Shown here piece after piece: positions 46,516 through 55,700 of a stretch of DNA of 64,000 nucleotides. Source of the DNA: Labilibaculum sp. (lineage in GTDB: Bacteria > Bacteroidota > Bacteroidia > Bacteroidales > Marinifilaceae); assembly GCF_963664555.1 (NCBI RefSeq), contig NZ_OY761461.1, positions 1,054,001-1,118,000 of the forward strand, written 5' to 3'. Below the pieces are notes generated by a model. It was not told the DNA's origin. It searched no databases and was given only the letters and a program-made list of their open reading frames with translations. Within the stretch, counting starts at the first letter, position 1. Each line of letters begins with the position of its first letter. A program made the translations under genes and the position numbers.

Positions 46516-48876
46516 ATGAGATCGATTGCTTTTACTATTCTCACATGTTACTTCATGATTATTGTGCCTGAAAGTATTGCTCAGGAAAATGATGTAACAC
46601 AGTATGTAGATCCATTTATTGGAACAGAAGAAATGGGGCATACATTTCCAGGAGCATGTGCTCCTTTTGGAATGGTTCAGTTGAGTCCAGATACTGATAG
46701 TGTGCAATTTATACATGAAGGAAAGTACAATAAAGAGGTGTATCGTTATTGTGCCGGATATCAGTATAAAGACAAGTCAATTGTAGGGTTTAGTCATACT
46801 CATTTAAGTGGAACAGGACATTCAGATTTAGGTGATTTTTTAATCATGCCAACAGTAGGAAAAGTAAATTACAACCCAGGTACGATTGATGATACATCAA
46901 AAGGATATCGTTCGATGTTTCGGAAAGAAACAGAAAAAGCAGAACCTGGATATTATACGGTTGAACTTGATGATTACAAGGTTAAAGCGGAATTGACAGC
47001 CACTCAGCGAGTAGGTTTTCATCAATATACGTTTCCTTCTTCAGATGAGTCTCATATAATTTTAGATTTGACTCATGGGATCTACAATTACGATGGCAAG
47101 GTGCTTTGGTCGACTATTAGAGTGGAAAATGACACCTTGGTAACAGGTTATAGAATTACTCGCGGTTGGGCTAGATCTAACTATCAGTATTTTGCAATGA
47201 GTTTTTCAAAGCCTGTCAAAAGTTATGCTTGTCAAAACAAGGAGAAAATTGTTTACAATGGTTTTTGGCGTAAGTTCGACGAAACGAAGAATTTTCCGGA
47301 AATGGCAGGAAAAGCTTTAACAGCTAATTTTGATTTCACTACAAAGGAGAATGAAAAAATTAAAGTGAAATTTGCTCTTTCGGGCGTGAGTACTGAAGGT
47401 GCATTGAAAAACCTTAGAGCAGAAATTCCTCATTTCAATTTTGAGCAAGTACGTCAGGAAACAAAGGGGAAATGGCAAAAAGAGTTAAGTAGAATCCAAA
47501 TAGTTGCTTCTCAGGAAAAGAAAACAACTTTTTATACTTCATTGTATCACTCGTTCATCAATCCTGTAGAATATATGGATGTGGATGGAAAATACAGAGG
47601 TTTGGATCACAACATTCATCAAGCCGAAGGATTTACGAACTATACCGTTTTCTCATTGTGGGATACTTATCGTGCCCAACATCCGTTACTTTCTCTGATT
47701 CAACCAAAAAGATCATCTGATATGATCAATTCGATGCTGGCACACTACGAGCAAAGTGTTCATAAAATATTGCCAATATGGAGTCATTTTGGAAACGAGA
47801 ATTGGTGTATGATTGGATACCATGCAGTATCGGTTATTGCAGATGCATTGGTTAATGGTCTAAAGGGAGTGAACCCCGAAAAAGCATTAGAAGCATGTTT
47901 AGCCAGTGCAAACTACAAAAAATATGATGGTATTGGTGATTATTTAGAGTATGGATATGTTCCTCATGAATCAAGTAGGGTTGGAGCTTCAATTACATTA
48001 GAGTATGCTTATGATGATTGGACAATTTCACAGCTTGCAAAATCAATGAAGAAAGAAAATCTGGCAGAGGAATATTTAAAACGTTCAGAAAACTGGAGAA
48101 ATTTATTTGATGTTACATCTGGATATGTTAGAGCAAAAAATAAAGTTGGTGATTGGATCTCGCCATTTGATCCATTAGATACGCATGCAGCTGGCTTTAT
48201 AGAAGGAAATTCCTGGAACTATTCTTTGTATGTTCCCCAGAATGTTAGTGGTTTGGTTAGTAAAATGGGTGGTGAGAAGCGATTTTCAGAACATTTGGAT
48301 TCGCTTTTTACCATGCATATTCCGGACAAATATTTTGCTCATAATGAGGATATCACCCGTGAAGGAATTATGGGAGGATATGTTCACGGAAATGAGCCAA
48401 GTCATCATGTTGCATATATGTATAATTGGGCTGGAAGACCATGGAAAACCCAAGAGCGGATTAATCAGATAGTGAATACAAAATATCTGAATAAACCTGA
48501 TGGCTTGTGTGGAAATGATGATTGTGGGCAAATGTCAGCATGGTATGTTTTTTCATCTTTGGGTTTTTATCCTGTATGTCCTGGTTCTGGTCAGTATGTG
48601 ATAGGAACACCTTCTATTGATGAAGCGGTTCTTACTTTAGAAAATGGCAAGACGTTTACGGTTAAAACAGAAAACTACTCCTCTAAAAATATTTACATTA
48701 AATCGGTAATGTTAAATGGGGAGGAGTGGAATAAAAACTTTGTGAATCACAGTGATATAGTGAATGGTGGTGAGTTGATATTTAAAATGAGTAGTCGCCC
48801 AAATAAAAAGCGCTGCCTTTCAAATAATTCTATTCCTTATTCTACTGCAAAGTTTGGTGCAATCGGATCGTTCTGA
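46516..48876 (+). CDS. GH92 alpha-mannosidase, secreted; C-terminal extension lost by frameshift
   Basis: A 786-residue calcium-dependent exo-alpha-mannosidase with a signal peptide (PESIAQ). Family motifs: YVDPFIGTEEMGHTFPGACAP-type opening (about 27-45), SHTHLSGTGHSDLGD, IWSHFGNENWCMIGYHAV, HGNEPSHHVAYMYN and NDDCGQMSAWYVFSSLG, where the Asp residues correspond to the catalytic base region. The catalytic part appears complete and ends at the usual SSRPNKKR..SIPYS. The last nine residues (AKFGAIGSF) look like out-of-frame sequence. A one-base shift near 48850 would continue into the F5/8 and PA14-like segment of the next frame. It follows the SusD remnant and is not obviously part of xyloglucan use; N-glycan or mannan side chains are typical targets. 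Confidence 0.88.
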   Translation: MRSIAFTILTCYFMIIVPESIAQENDVTQYVDPFIGTEEMGHTFPGACAPFGMVQLSPDTDSVQFIHEGKYNKEVYRYCAGYQYKDKSIVGFSHTHLSGTGHSDLGDFLIMPTVGKVNYNPGTIDDTSKGYRSMFRKETEKAEPGYYTVELDDYKVKAELTATQRVGFHQYTFPSSDESHIILDLTHGIYNYDGKVLWSTIRVENDTLVTGYRITRGWARSNYQYFAMSFSKPVKSYACQNKEKIVYNGFWRKFDETKNFPEMAGKALTANFDFTTKENEKIKVKFALSGVSTEGALKNLRAEIPHFNFEQVRQETKGKWQKELSRIQIVASQEKKTTFYTSLYHSFINPVEYMDVDGKYRGLDHNIHQAEGFTNYTVFSLWDTYRAQHPLLSLIQPKRSSDMINSMLAHYEQSVHKILPIWSHFGNENWCMIGYHAVSVIADALVNGLKGVNPEKALEACLASANYKKYDGIGDYLEYGYVPHESSRVGASITLEYAYDDWTISQLAKSMKKENLAEEYLKRSENWRNLFDVTSGYVRAKNKVGDWISPFDPLDTHAAGFIEGNSWNYSLYVPQNVSGLVSKMGGEKRFSEHLDSLFTMHIPDKYFAHNEDITREGIMGGYVHGNEPSHHVAYMYNWAGRPWKTQERINQIVNTKYLNKPDGLCGNDDCGQMSAWYVFSSLGFYPVCPGSGQYVIGTPSIDEAVLTLENGKTFTVKTENYSSKNIYIKSVMLNGEEWNKNFVNHSDIVNGGELIFKMSSRPNKKRCLSNNSIPYSTAKFGAIGSF

Positions 48877-49402
48877 CTCCCCTGTAGGCGAAGATGTTAG
48901 TGGTTTGACAGATAATGATTGTTTTTCAAAAATTCTTAACATTCAACAGCAGTGTTTTACTGTGGAATTCACTGCTTTTAAAAAATGTAAGATAAACACG
49001 TATACTCTCGTTTCGGGTGGGGATGAAGAGTCGCGTGATCCGAATTCTTGTATTCTTGAGGGGCGCAATGATGAGGGATCTTGGAATGTAATAGATAGCC
49101 AATGTGATATTGAGTTTTCAGGACGAAATCAGAAACCCCAAAGTGGAGAGTATAAATTCTATATGTCATCAAACGACGGATGTAAATTAATGATTGATGG
49201 TGAAGAACAATTTGAAAGTGATGGTAGAAAATTACATGCTTTTGGACAGCAAACTAGTTTACAATTAGCTAAGGGCTTTCATAAAATTCAAATGGGGTTT
49301 TATCAATGTTCAGATAATATTGATTTGGTAGTTGAGTGGGAAGGTCCTGGCTTGTTGAGACAAATAATACCTAAGGGCGTTTTTATGCATCAGACAAATT
49401 GA
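48851..49402 (+). pseudogene. detached C-terminal modules of the GH92 protein (F5/8 type C remnant plus PA14-like)
   Basis: This frame is shifted by one base from GH92 and has no ATG near its beginning; a TTG at 48854 is the only start-like codon. It reads LTDNDCFSKILN, VEFTAFKKCKINTYTLVSG and RNDEGSWNVIDSQ, the first half of an F5/8 type C domain. It then passes abruptly to PQSGEYKFYMSSNDGCKLMIDGEE and LVVEWEGPGLLRQIIPKGVF, a PA14-like domain. The second half of the F5/8 domain is missing, so an internal deletion is likely besides the frameshift. In intact relatives these modules follow GH92 in the same protein. Translation as a separate protein is doubtful. Confidence 0.7.
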
Positions 49403-49423
49403 TTTTTTTAAATAATAAGAAAT

Positions 49424-49461
49424 AAAAAAACACTTAACTTAAGTTAAGTGTTTTTTTTTTA
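49424..49461. terminator. bidirectional intrinsic terminator after the GH92 region
   Basis: ACACTTAACTT and AAGTTAAGTGT form a perfect palindrome with virtually no loop, preceded by A7 and followed by more than nine T. It lies about 25 bases after the stop at 49402. Confidence 0.85.
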
Positions 49462-50049
49462 TTAAGTGGAGCTGCAGGCTCCTATGGTATTGTTCCTAAT
49501 TGGCCATATAATAAGCTATTTGTAAATATTATGAGAGGGGTACTCACCTGAGAGTACACTTACGTTCTGTAACGACTAAATTTACTAGTGTTTTTTGTAG
49601 TTTTATCTCTTTGTTTATGCAGATTTATTCTTTCGAATTGATGTTTTAAAGATACTCAATATTATTTACAGTTACAATTCGAACTTTTTGATCTTTATTG
49701 AGAGAAAAATATTGTATCAAAATTGTTAAAGGTAATTCCTCATGTAAATATGAGTTTTTAGTAGTATCACTAGTTGTATCAATTTTAATACGCAACTGAG
49801 ATTATAGCAATATCAGTTTAGGACTCAATTTTCCGATAGCCCCTTCTCAAATATGCGCTCAAAAATCCAAAATATCCCTATTTTGGTGTTGTTTGATGTC
49901 ATTTGTATCGATTTGACTATTGATAAAGAGTCAGAAAATCAAGAAATTAATACTTATGTGTTCCCAGAGAAAATCTGATTTTCGTACTCTCTTTTTGCAA
50001 ATAGAAAATTGTAAGATACTGTCCTTAATACATGCGAAAGCGAAGTTGA
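49462..50049 (+). other. non-coding AT-rich stretch between the GH92 region and the mobilization module
   Basis: No gene is supported. The only palindrome of note is GTACTC/GAGTAC at 49540-49557 with a 6-base loop. The short open frame 49920-50117 overlaps the following inverted-repeat arm and shows no family resemblance. No clear attachment site or insertion-sequence end was seen. Confidence 0.4.
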
Positions 50050-50285
50050 AAACGGCCATGTTTTCAGCAAAAGAGTTCGGCATAAACGCGCCCAATCATT
50101 TCAAAGAGTTTTTTTGAGATTAATTGTTATACAGATCAGTGAGCAAAAAGCTGTACCAGTTTAAAAAGAAAACTGATACAGCACTTTGCCTGTAGAAACA
50201 CAAAACACATTGAAATGATTTTCCCTCCGGCGCACCGACCATTTATACGACTTCCTTTTGCCGAAAACATGACCTTTAATTGAAG
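50050..50285. repeat. large imperfect inverted repeat with inner hairpin, candidate oriT of the mobilization module
   Basis: The left arm (about 50050-50105) contains CATGTTTTCAGCAAAAG, CATAAA, GCGCC and AATCATTTCAA. The reverse complement of the right arm (about 50207-50285) contains CATGTTTTCGGCAAAAG, TATAAA, GCGCC and AATCATTTCAA in the same order. The central part holds another hairpin: GCTGTACCAGTTT pairs with AAACTGATACAGC (12 of 13 positions). The structure lies 190 bases upstream of the MobC-like gene, where origins of transfer usually are. TAAACGCGCCCA in the left arm vaguely resembles the nick region TAAGTGCGCCCT of RSF1010-type plasmids. The oriT role is inference; a paired repeat family or structured RNA are alternatives. 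Confidence 0.45.
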
Positions 50286-50478
50286 GGATGCTTACGCATG
50301 CATGAAGGCCACATTATATGTAAGTAATATCATTTAAATCTTAATGATGGAAACAGGAGAGGAGCATTCTGTTTCTTTTGGAACAATCTTTTAAAAGATG
50401 TACTTAGCAAGTTTATGTTTTGGTATGCCCAAAACCCTTGAAAACATCCCGTTGGTCTCAAATTAAAAGGTAAAATCT
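50286..50478 (+). promoter_or_regulatory. leader region of the mobilization genes
   Basis: AT-rich sequence between the inverted repeat and the MobC-like start codon. TATGTTTT near 50416 is one base off the TAnnTTTG consensus and is the only promoter-like word noticed. No terminator hairpin is seen. Confidence 0.25.
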
Positions 50479-50820
50479 ATGGAAAATTATAAGAAAGGAG
50501 GACGTCCCAAGAAGAGCATTTCACAGAAGAGAAAGTACAGGGTGAATGTGAAAATGAATACTGGAGAATATTATAGTTTGAAGGCAAAAGCCAATCGTGC
50601 AAAACTAAGCCTTAGTGAGTACATGAGACAGTGTATTGCAGAAAGTACAGTTCGGGAGAGACTCATTCCTGAGGTGCAAACTTATATTCGAAAACTGTGT
50701 GGGATGGCCAATAATCTAAATCAGATTGCCAAACAAGCCAATGCGCAAGGTTATTCAAATGTACGAAGGGAATATTTCTACTTGGCAGAGAAGATTGATA
50801 AAGTAATAGATCAGCTTTGA
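50479..50820 (+). CDS. mobC: MobC-like plasmid mobilization accessory (relaxosome) protein
   Basis: A 113-residue basic protein. The N-terminal GGRPKKSISQKRKYRVNVKM region and the following ribbon-helix-helix-like segment (about 27-55: GEYYSLKAKANRAKLSLSEYMRQ) should bind DNA at the origin of transfer. The C-terminal half with LCGMANNLNQIAKQAN is the hallmark of the MobC family (PF05713-type). MobC helps to open DNA for the relaxase. Its stop codon is one base before the relaxase ATG, so the two are translationally linked. Length is typical of Bacteroidota MobC-like proteins. Confidence 0.88.
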   Translation: MENYKKGGRPKKSISQKRKYRVNVKMNTGEYYSLKAKANRAKLSLSEYMRQCIAESTVRERLIPEVQTYIRKLCGMANNLNQIAKQANAQGYSNVRREYFYLAEKIDKVIDQL

Positions 50821-50821
50821 T

Positions 50822-51712
50822 ATGATTGCAAAGATAGTAAAGGGACAATGTTTTGCAGGAGTTGTGAATTACATACTCGACCAGAAGAAGAGTACGGAAT
50901 TTTTGGATAGTGAAGGTCTGCGTTTGAAAAACAAGGATACGATAATTGAAAGCTTCAGACAGCAAGCAGAACTAAATAGCAGAATTAGCAAGCCTGTGTA
51001 TCATATTTCCCTTTCGTTTTCGGCAAAGGATAAAGAGCTTTTATCGAACGAGCTGATGGCAGATATTGCCAAACAGTACATGAGTAGAATGAATATTATT
51101 GATACGCAGTTTCTGATTGCTCGTCATTTTGACAAAGAACATCCACATATTCACATGGTCATTAACAGGGTGGATTATCATGGGAGAACAATATCAGATC
51201 GCAATGACAGAATCAAAAGTGAGAAGATCTGTAAAGAGTTAACCAGAAGGCATGGTCTTTATTTTGCCAAAGGAAAGGAAGAGGTGAAAGTACATCGACT
51301 TCATGAGCCGGATAAAACCAAATATGAAATTTACGATGCCTTGAAAAAACATGTAGGCAAATGTTCCGATTGGTCAGAATTGATTGAGAATTTGAGACGG
51401 GAAGGAATACAGGTAGATTTTAAGATTAAAAAGAATACAGAGGAAGTGCAGGGAGTTCGGTTTACGAAAGGAGGATTGACTTATAACGGCTCGAAAGTTG
51501 ACCGTCAATTTAGTTTTTCAAAGATTGATGCACGCTTACAGAAAAATCAGCAAGAGATATCAAGAGACGGAACAAAAGCGTTGATGAGTACCCGGAATTT
51601 GCTTCGAGAGATTCTTATTCAGTCAGAATTGACCAATCGGTATAGTAAAGAAGAAAATAGCAAGAAGCCTAAGGTGAAAAGGAAATCTGCCAAAAGAGGA
51701 ATCAGGATTTAA
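50822..51712 (+). CDS. relaxase/mobilization nuclease, MOBP-type
   Basis: A 296-residue protein with a Relaxase domain. It starts MIAKIVKGQCFAGVVNYIL, typical of Bacteroidota mobilization nucleases; a Tyr in this first segment (Y17) is the candidate nicking residue. The metal-binding three-His motif is at H102-FDKEHPHIH-H111 (H107, H109, H111). The segment GRTISDRNDRIKSEKICKELTRRHGL follows in the usual place. The basic C-terminus (KKPKVKRKSAKRG) may contact DNA. It nicks one strand at oriT and pilots it into a recipient using a conjugation apparatus encoded elsewhere. Three-gene context: MobC-like before, membrane protein 5 bases after. Confidence 0.9.
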   Translation: MIAKIVKGQCFAGVVNYILDQKKSTEFLDSEGLRLKNKDTIIESFRQQAELNSRISKPVYHISLSFSAKDKELLSNELMADIAKQYMSRMNIIDTQFLIARHFDKEHPHIHMVINRVDYHGRTISDRNDRIKSEKICKELTRRHGLYFAKGKEEVKVHRLHEPDKTKYEIYDALKKHVGKCSDWSELIENLRREGIQVDFKIKKNTEEVQGVRFTKGGLTYNGSKVDRQFSFSKIDARLQKNQQEISRDGTKALMSTRNLLREILIQSELTNRYSKEENSKKPKVKRKSAKRGIRI

Positions 51713-51717
51713 TTGAA

Positions 51718-52236
51718 ATGGACATGAGAAAGAATGATTTTATTACCGCAATATTTGAAGAGATCAAAGAATCGTTACTTGTCATTGATGGGAAGTTGGA
51801 GAATGGTCAATCTGGAGATGAAAAACGCAAAATTGTAATTCCCAAGGAACTGATAGAGTTTCTTAATAGATCAATTGATCAATCAGTTCGTGAGAATGCT
51901 TTGCGTTTGAACCATTCAAGCCAGGATCAATTCAGGGATCTGAATCAAAAATTAGAAGGGTTGAGTCAAAGTGTAAAAGAATTAACAATAGTCCAAAGAA
52001 TGTGTAGGTTGATATTCCGAAAATTGATTGTCTGGCAATTTCTTTCCGTATTTTTACTAATCATGGGACTTGTTTTGTTTGTAAATAATAGACAGTTAAG
52101 ATATAATGATTTGAAATTCAGATACATTAAGGCTTGTGGAGGTATTGATTCTAAAAAACTACTAAAACTCGATACAGTTTTTCATGTGAATAGGGATGAA
52201 CTTGTGATTGAGAAGATGAAAAATAAAGATCAATGA
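51718..52236 (+). CDS. hypothetical membrane-anchored protein of the mobilization module
   Basis: A 172-residue protein of no family I recognize. The N-terminal half is charged and probably helical; the stretch around 45-95 (ELIEFLNRSIDQSVREN to KLEGLSQSVKELT) has coiled-coil character. One membrane helix lies at about 102-124 (LIVWQFLSVFLLIMGLVLFV). A short basic C-terminal tail follows. It begins 5 bases after the relaxase gene and is certainly co-transcribed. A gene of this type (cytosolic coiled coil plus single helix) is common after MobC-relaxase pairs in Bacteroidota and may connect the relaxosome to the membrane, but this is inference. Confidence 0.7.
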   Translation: MDMRKNDFITAIFEEIKESLLVIDGKLENGQSGDEKRKIVIPKELIEFLNRSIDQSVRENALRLNHSSQDQFRDLNQKLEGLSQSVKELTIVQRMCRLIFRKLIVWQFLSVFLLIMGLVLFVNNRQLRYNDLKFRYIKACGGIDSKKLLKLDTVFHVNRDELVIEKMKNKDQ

Positions 52237-52788
52237 GTTGAATTTTTTCAAGTGCTTTGATTATCTGATTTTAACATTCCAGTAATATCCAGTTACTTCT
52301 GATCGTATTTATTTTTATAATATCATGAGTTCATAATTTAATTCTGTGTTAAGCGTGTTTTATCTAATGAAAATTTAGCAATATAAAAAACTCACATTCC
52401 CTATTGGACTTATCCTACTATAATTTAAAATGGTCAATATTCGAAGAATTGTATAGCACTTTTTTTGGATGCTGTTAAATAAAAAGAATGGTAATTTGAT
52501 TTAAGCAATTATTCCATGAAACTTTTTCAGGTATAAGTCGTTAAAAGTTTTATGTTTTTTGGTTGTTTAATTATAAATTAACTGATAATTCTTAATTCAA
52601 AAAGAATCTATAATTTTAACATTAAATTGATATTAATTGTTACTCATTCCATATTTTAATACATAATATAATACATTCTGTGGATATCATTTTTTTTGAA
52701 TTCGAACTGGTTTCGATGAAAAAATAAAGTTGTAAGCAGATTATAATCACCTAATTTAATTCTGAAAATTACTATTTCTAAATATTAT
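52237..52788 (+). other. AT-rich intergenic region upstream of the giant surface protein gene
   Basis: About 550 bases without a gene. No convincing terminator follows the mobilization operon and no full TAnnTTTG box was found. Several AT-only words repeat (AATACATAATATAATACATT near 52660). No direct repeat matching the other end of the mobilization module was noticed. Confidence 0.4.
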
Positions 52789-55700
52789 ATGACAAAACTT
52801 CTACCCCTAGAATTAAATCTAAAGATTAAATTATCTAAAAGATTTAAAGTTTTAAGCGTTCTATTTTTTATAAGCTTTGGTATTTCTCAAAATTTGTTAG
52901 CTCAGGATGCCTTTATTATTAACAAAGGCGATGAGAATATTTGTTCTGGCGAAAGTACCAGCTTGCAAATTATTATTGGAGCTAGTATTGGCCCCTATAC
53001 CGTTGTGTATGAAGATGGGACTAATTCTTTTGAGATTACCAACTATAATAGTGATGGTGATGAGGAAAGCCCAACTTATGGAGGTAATGCAATTAATGTG
53101 TCTCCCACATCAACCACAGAATACTCACTGGTAAGTGTTCGAGATAAGTTTGGAACCTATTTGCCTGTTGATGCAGCAAATCAACTAATTACAGTTTATC
53201 CGTTGCCTGATAATCTTGTGTTAACAAACCCTTTAAATTCGGTTTGTGCAGGAGAAGATTTTAATATAACGGCTACTGCTACTGGCGAAGATAGAATTGA
53301 ATTATGGAATAGTTCAAAATTAAGTAAGATTGGAGATTTGCCATATGTTGCCAATATAAGTGCCAATACACAGTATACATTGGTTGCCATTAGTGATAAG
53401 GAGTGTAGTATTGATCAATCGATTAATATTGTAGTAGATAATGAGGATCCTGTTGCTAAATGTAAGGATATTGATGTATATCTTAATGAATCAGGTAATG
53501 CGAGTATTGTTGCCACTGATATAGATAATTCGTCAACAGATAATTGTGGTATCACAAGTAGAACCTTAAGCAAATCATCTTTTACTTGTGCCAATTTAGG
53601 AGAAAATAATGTTACATTAACAGTTTTTGATGCCCAAGGAAATTCTAGTTCCTGTGTGGCTGTTGTTACTGTATTTGATAATATTAACCCTAATATTAAT
53701 GGAACTGTTGTTAGTTCAACTGTTGCTACTTCTAGTTCTGATTGTAAATATACAATATCAGATAATAGTTATAATCCTACAGTAGTAACAGATAATTGTG
53801 AAGTTACATTGCTTGCATACTCAGTTAATGGAGGGGCAGCAGTAGGCACGGATAATACAACATCATTAAATGGTGTGGCACTTGATAAGGGAATTAATAA
53901 TATTGTTTGGACAGCTAAGGATGCAAGCAATAATTCTGCTCAATGGTCATATACAATTACTGTTAATGATGAAACAGATCCTGTATTTACCAATTGTCCT
54001 GCAGATCAGGATTTGGAGATGAGTAATGCTTCTTGCGATGCTTTGTTGCCAAATTACAAAAGTTTATTAAGTGTTTTTGCCACAGATAATTGTAGTCTTG
54101 ATGGAGATATTAGTTATAGTCAATCTCCTGTTGCAGGTACTTTAATAAGTGGTGGACACGGAGCAATACAGAATGTAACAATTACTGCCGAAGATGAAAG
54201 TGGAAATCAGGCTACATGTAGCTTTGATGTTACTTTAGTCGATTTGCAAGATCCGGTAATTAATAATTTGCCTGAGAATATTTCAGTTATTAATGATGTT
54301 GATGTTTGTGGAGCCATAGTTACTTGGGTTGAACCAACATCTAACGATAATTGTACTGGACACTCAATTTCCAGAACTGCAGGTTTGGCAAGTGGGTCTA
54401 CATTTCCAATAGGAGAAACTACAATAACTTATACTGCAACCGATGTGGCAGGAAGAACAAAAGAAGAAAGCTTTATAGTTACGGTTACGGATAATCAAAA
54501 TCCAACAATTGTTGATTTGCCATCGAATATTACTCAATCTAATGAGTTGGATGAATGTGGAGCTGTAATTACATGGATAGCTCCTACTTCAAATGATAAT
54601 TGCGTAGGTCACAGTATTAGTCAAACAGGAGGCTTGGCCAGTGGTTCATTATTTCCTATTGGAGAGTCAACAGTTACGTACACTGCAACCGATGCAGTTG
54701 GTTTAACCAAAGAGGAAAGCTTTACAGTTACGGTTACTGATAATCAGAACCCAAGCGTTGTTGACTTACCAAGTAATATCGAAGTTAATAACGATTCTGG
54801 AGTTTGTGGAGCAACAGTTACTTGGAATGCTCCAACTTCGAATGATAATTGTTCTGACCATAGCATTAAACAAACTGCAGGATTAACAAGTGGATCGCAA
54901 TTTCCAATTGGGCTAAGTACGGTTAGTTATACTGCCACAGATGCTTCTGGTAATAGTGTAGTTGAAAGTTTTACCATTAATGTTGTAGATCATGAAAAAC
55001 CAATAATAAGTAATTGCCCATCAGGTATTACGAGGACAAGTGATGCTGGAGTTTGTACTGCCAATGTTTCTTGGACCGAACCAACTGCTACAGATAATTG
55101 CACATCACCTGCAAATCTGGTATGGGCAAAATCACACAATCCAGGTGATGAGTTTTCTGTAGGAGAAACTACCGTTACTTATACAGCTACTGATGAAAAA
55201 GGAAATGTAAGTGAGACTTGTAGTTTTACTGTAACTGTTACCGATAATCAAAAGCCAATTATTTCTAATTGTCCTGAAGATATTAGTTTAAATACTGATG
55301 CTGGATCATGCACAGCAGTTGCAAACTGGATAGAACCCTCAGGAAATGATAATTGTTCAGGAATTTTAACATGGAATAAATCTCATACACCAGGTTCAAG
55401 TTTTCCAACAGGAAATACAACAGTAACTTATACTTTAACCGATGAATCGGGAAATACAAGTGCTATTTGTTCATTTGTTGTAAGTGTGAGCGATAATGAG
55501 GCTCCTGTAGCAGCTTGTAAATCAGCTACAATTTATTTAAACGAGTCTGGTATAGCTACTTTATTGCCATCCGACGTTAATAATAACTCATCAGATAATT
55601 GTACTGCTGATGAAAATTTAATTTTAACACTGAGTAAAACCTCATTTAGTTGCGCTGAGATTGGCGTAAATGAAGTTACATTAACTGTGAAGGACGCACA

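Noticed and set aside
49920-50117. A 65-codon open frame before the mobilization genes
   Set aside because: Its second half lies in the left arm of the inverted repeat, so the open frame is better explained by the repeat; no recognizable protein pattern.
49403-52788. Defence island or toxin-antitoxin system next to the mobilization genes
   Set aside because: Only MobC-like, relaxase and one membrane protein are found; none shows toxin, nuclease-effector or antitoxin features.
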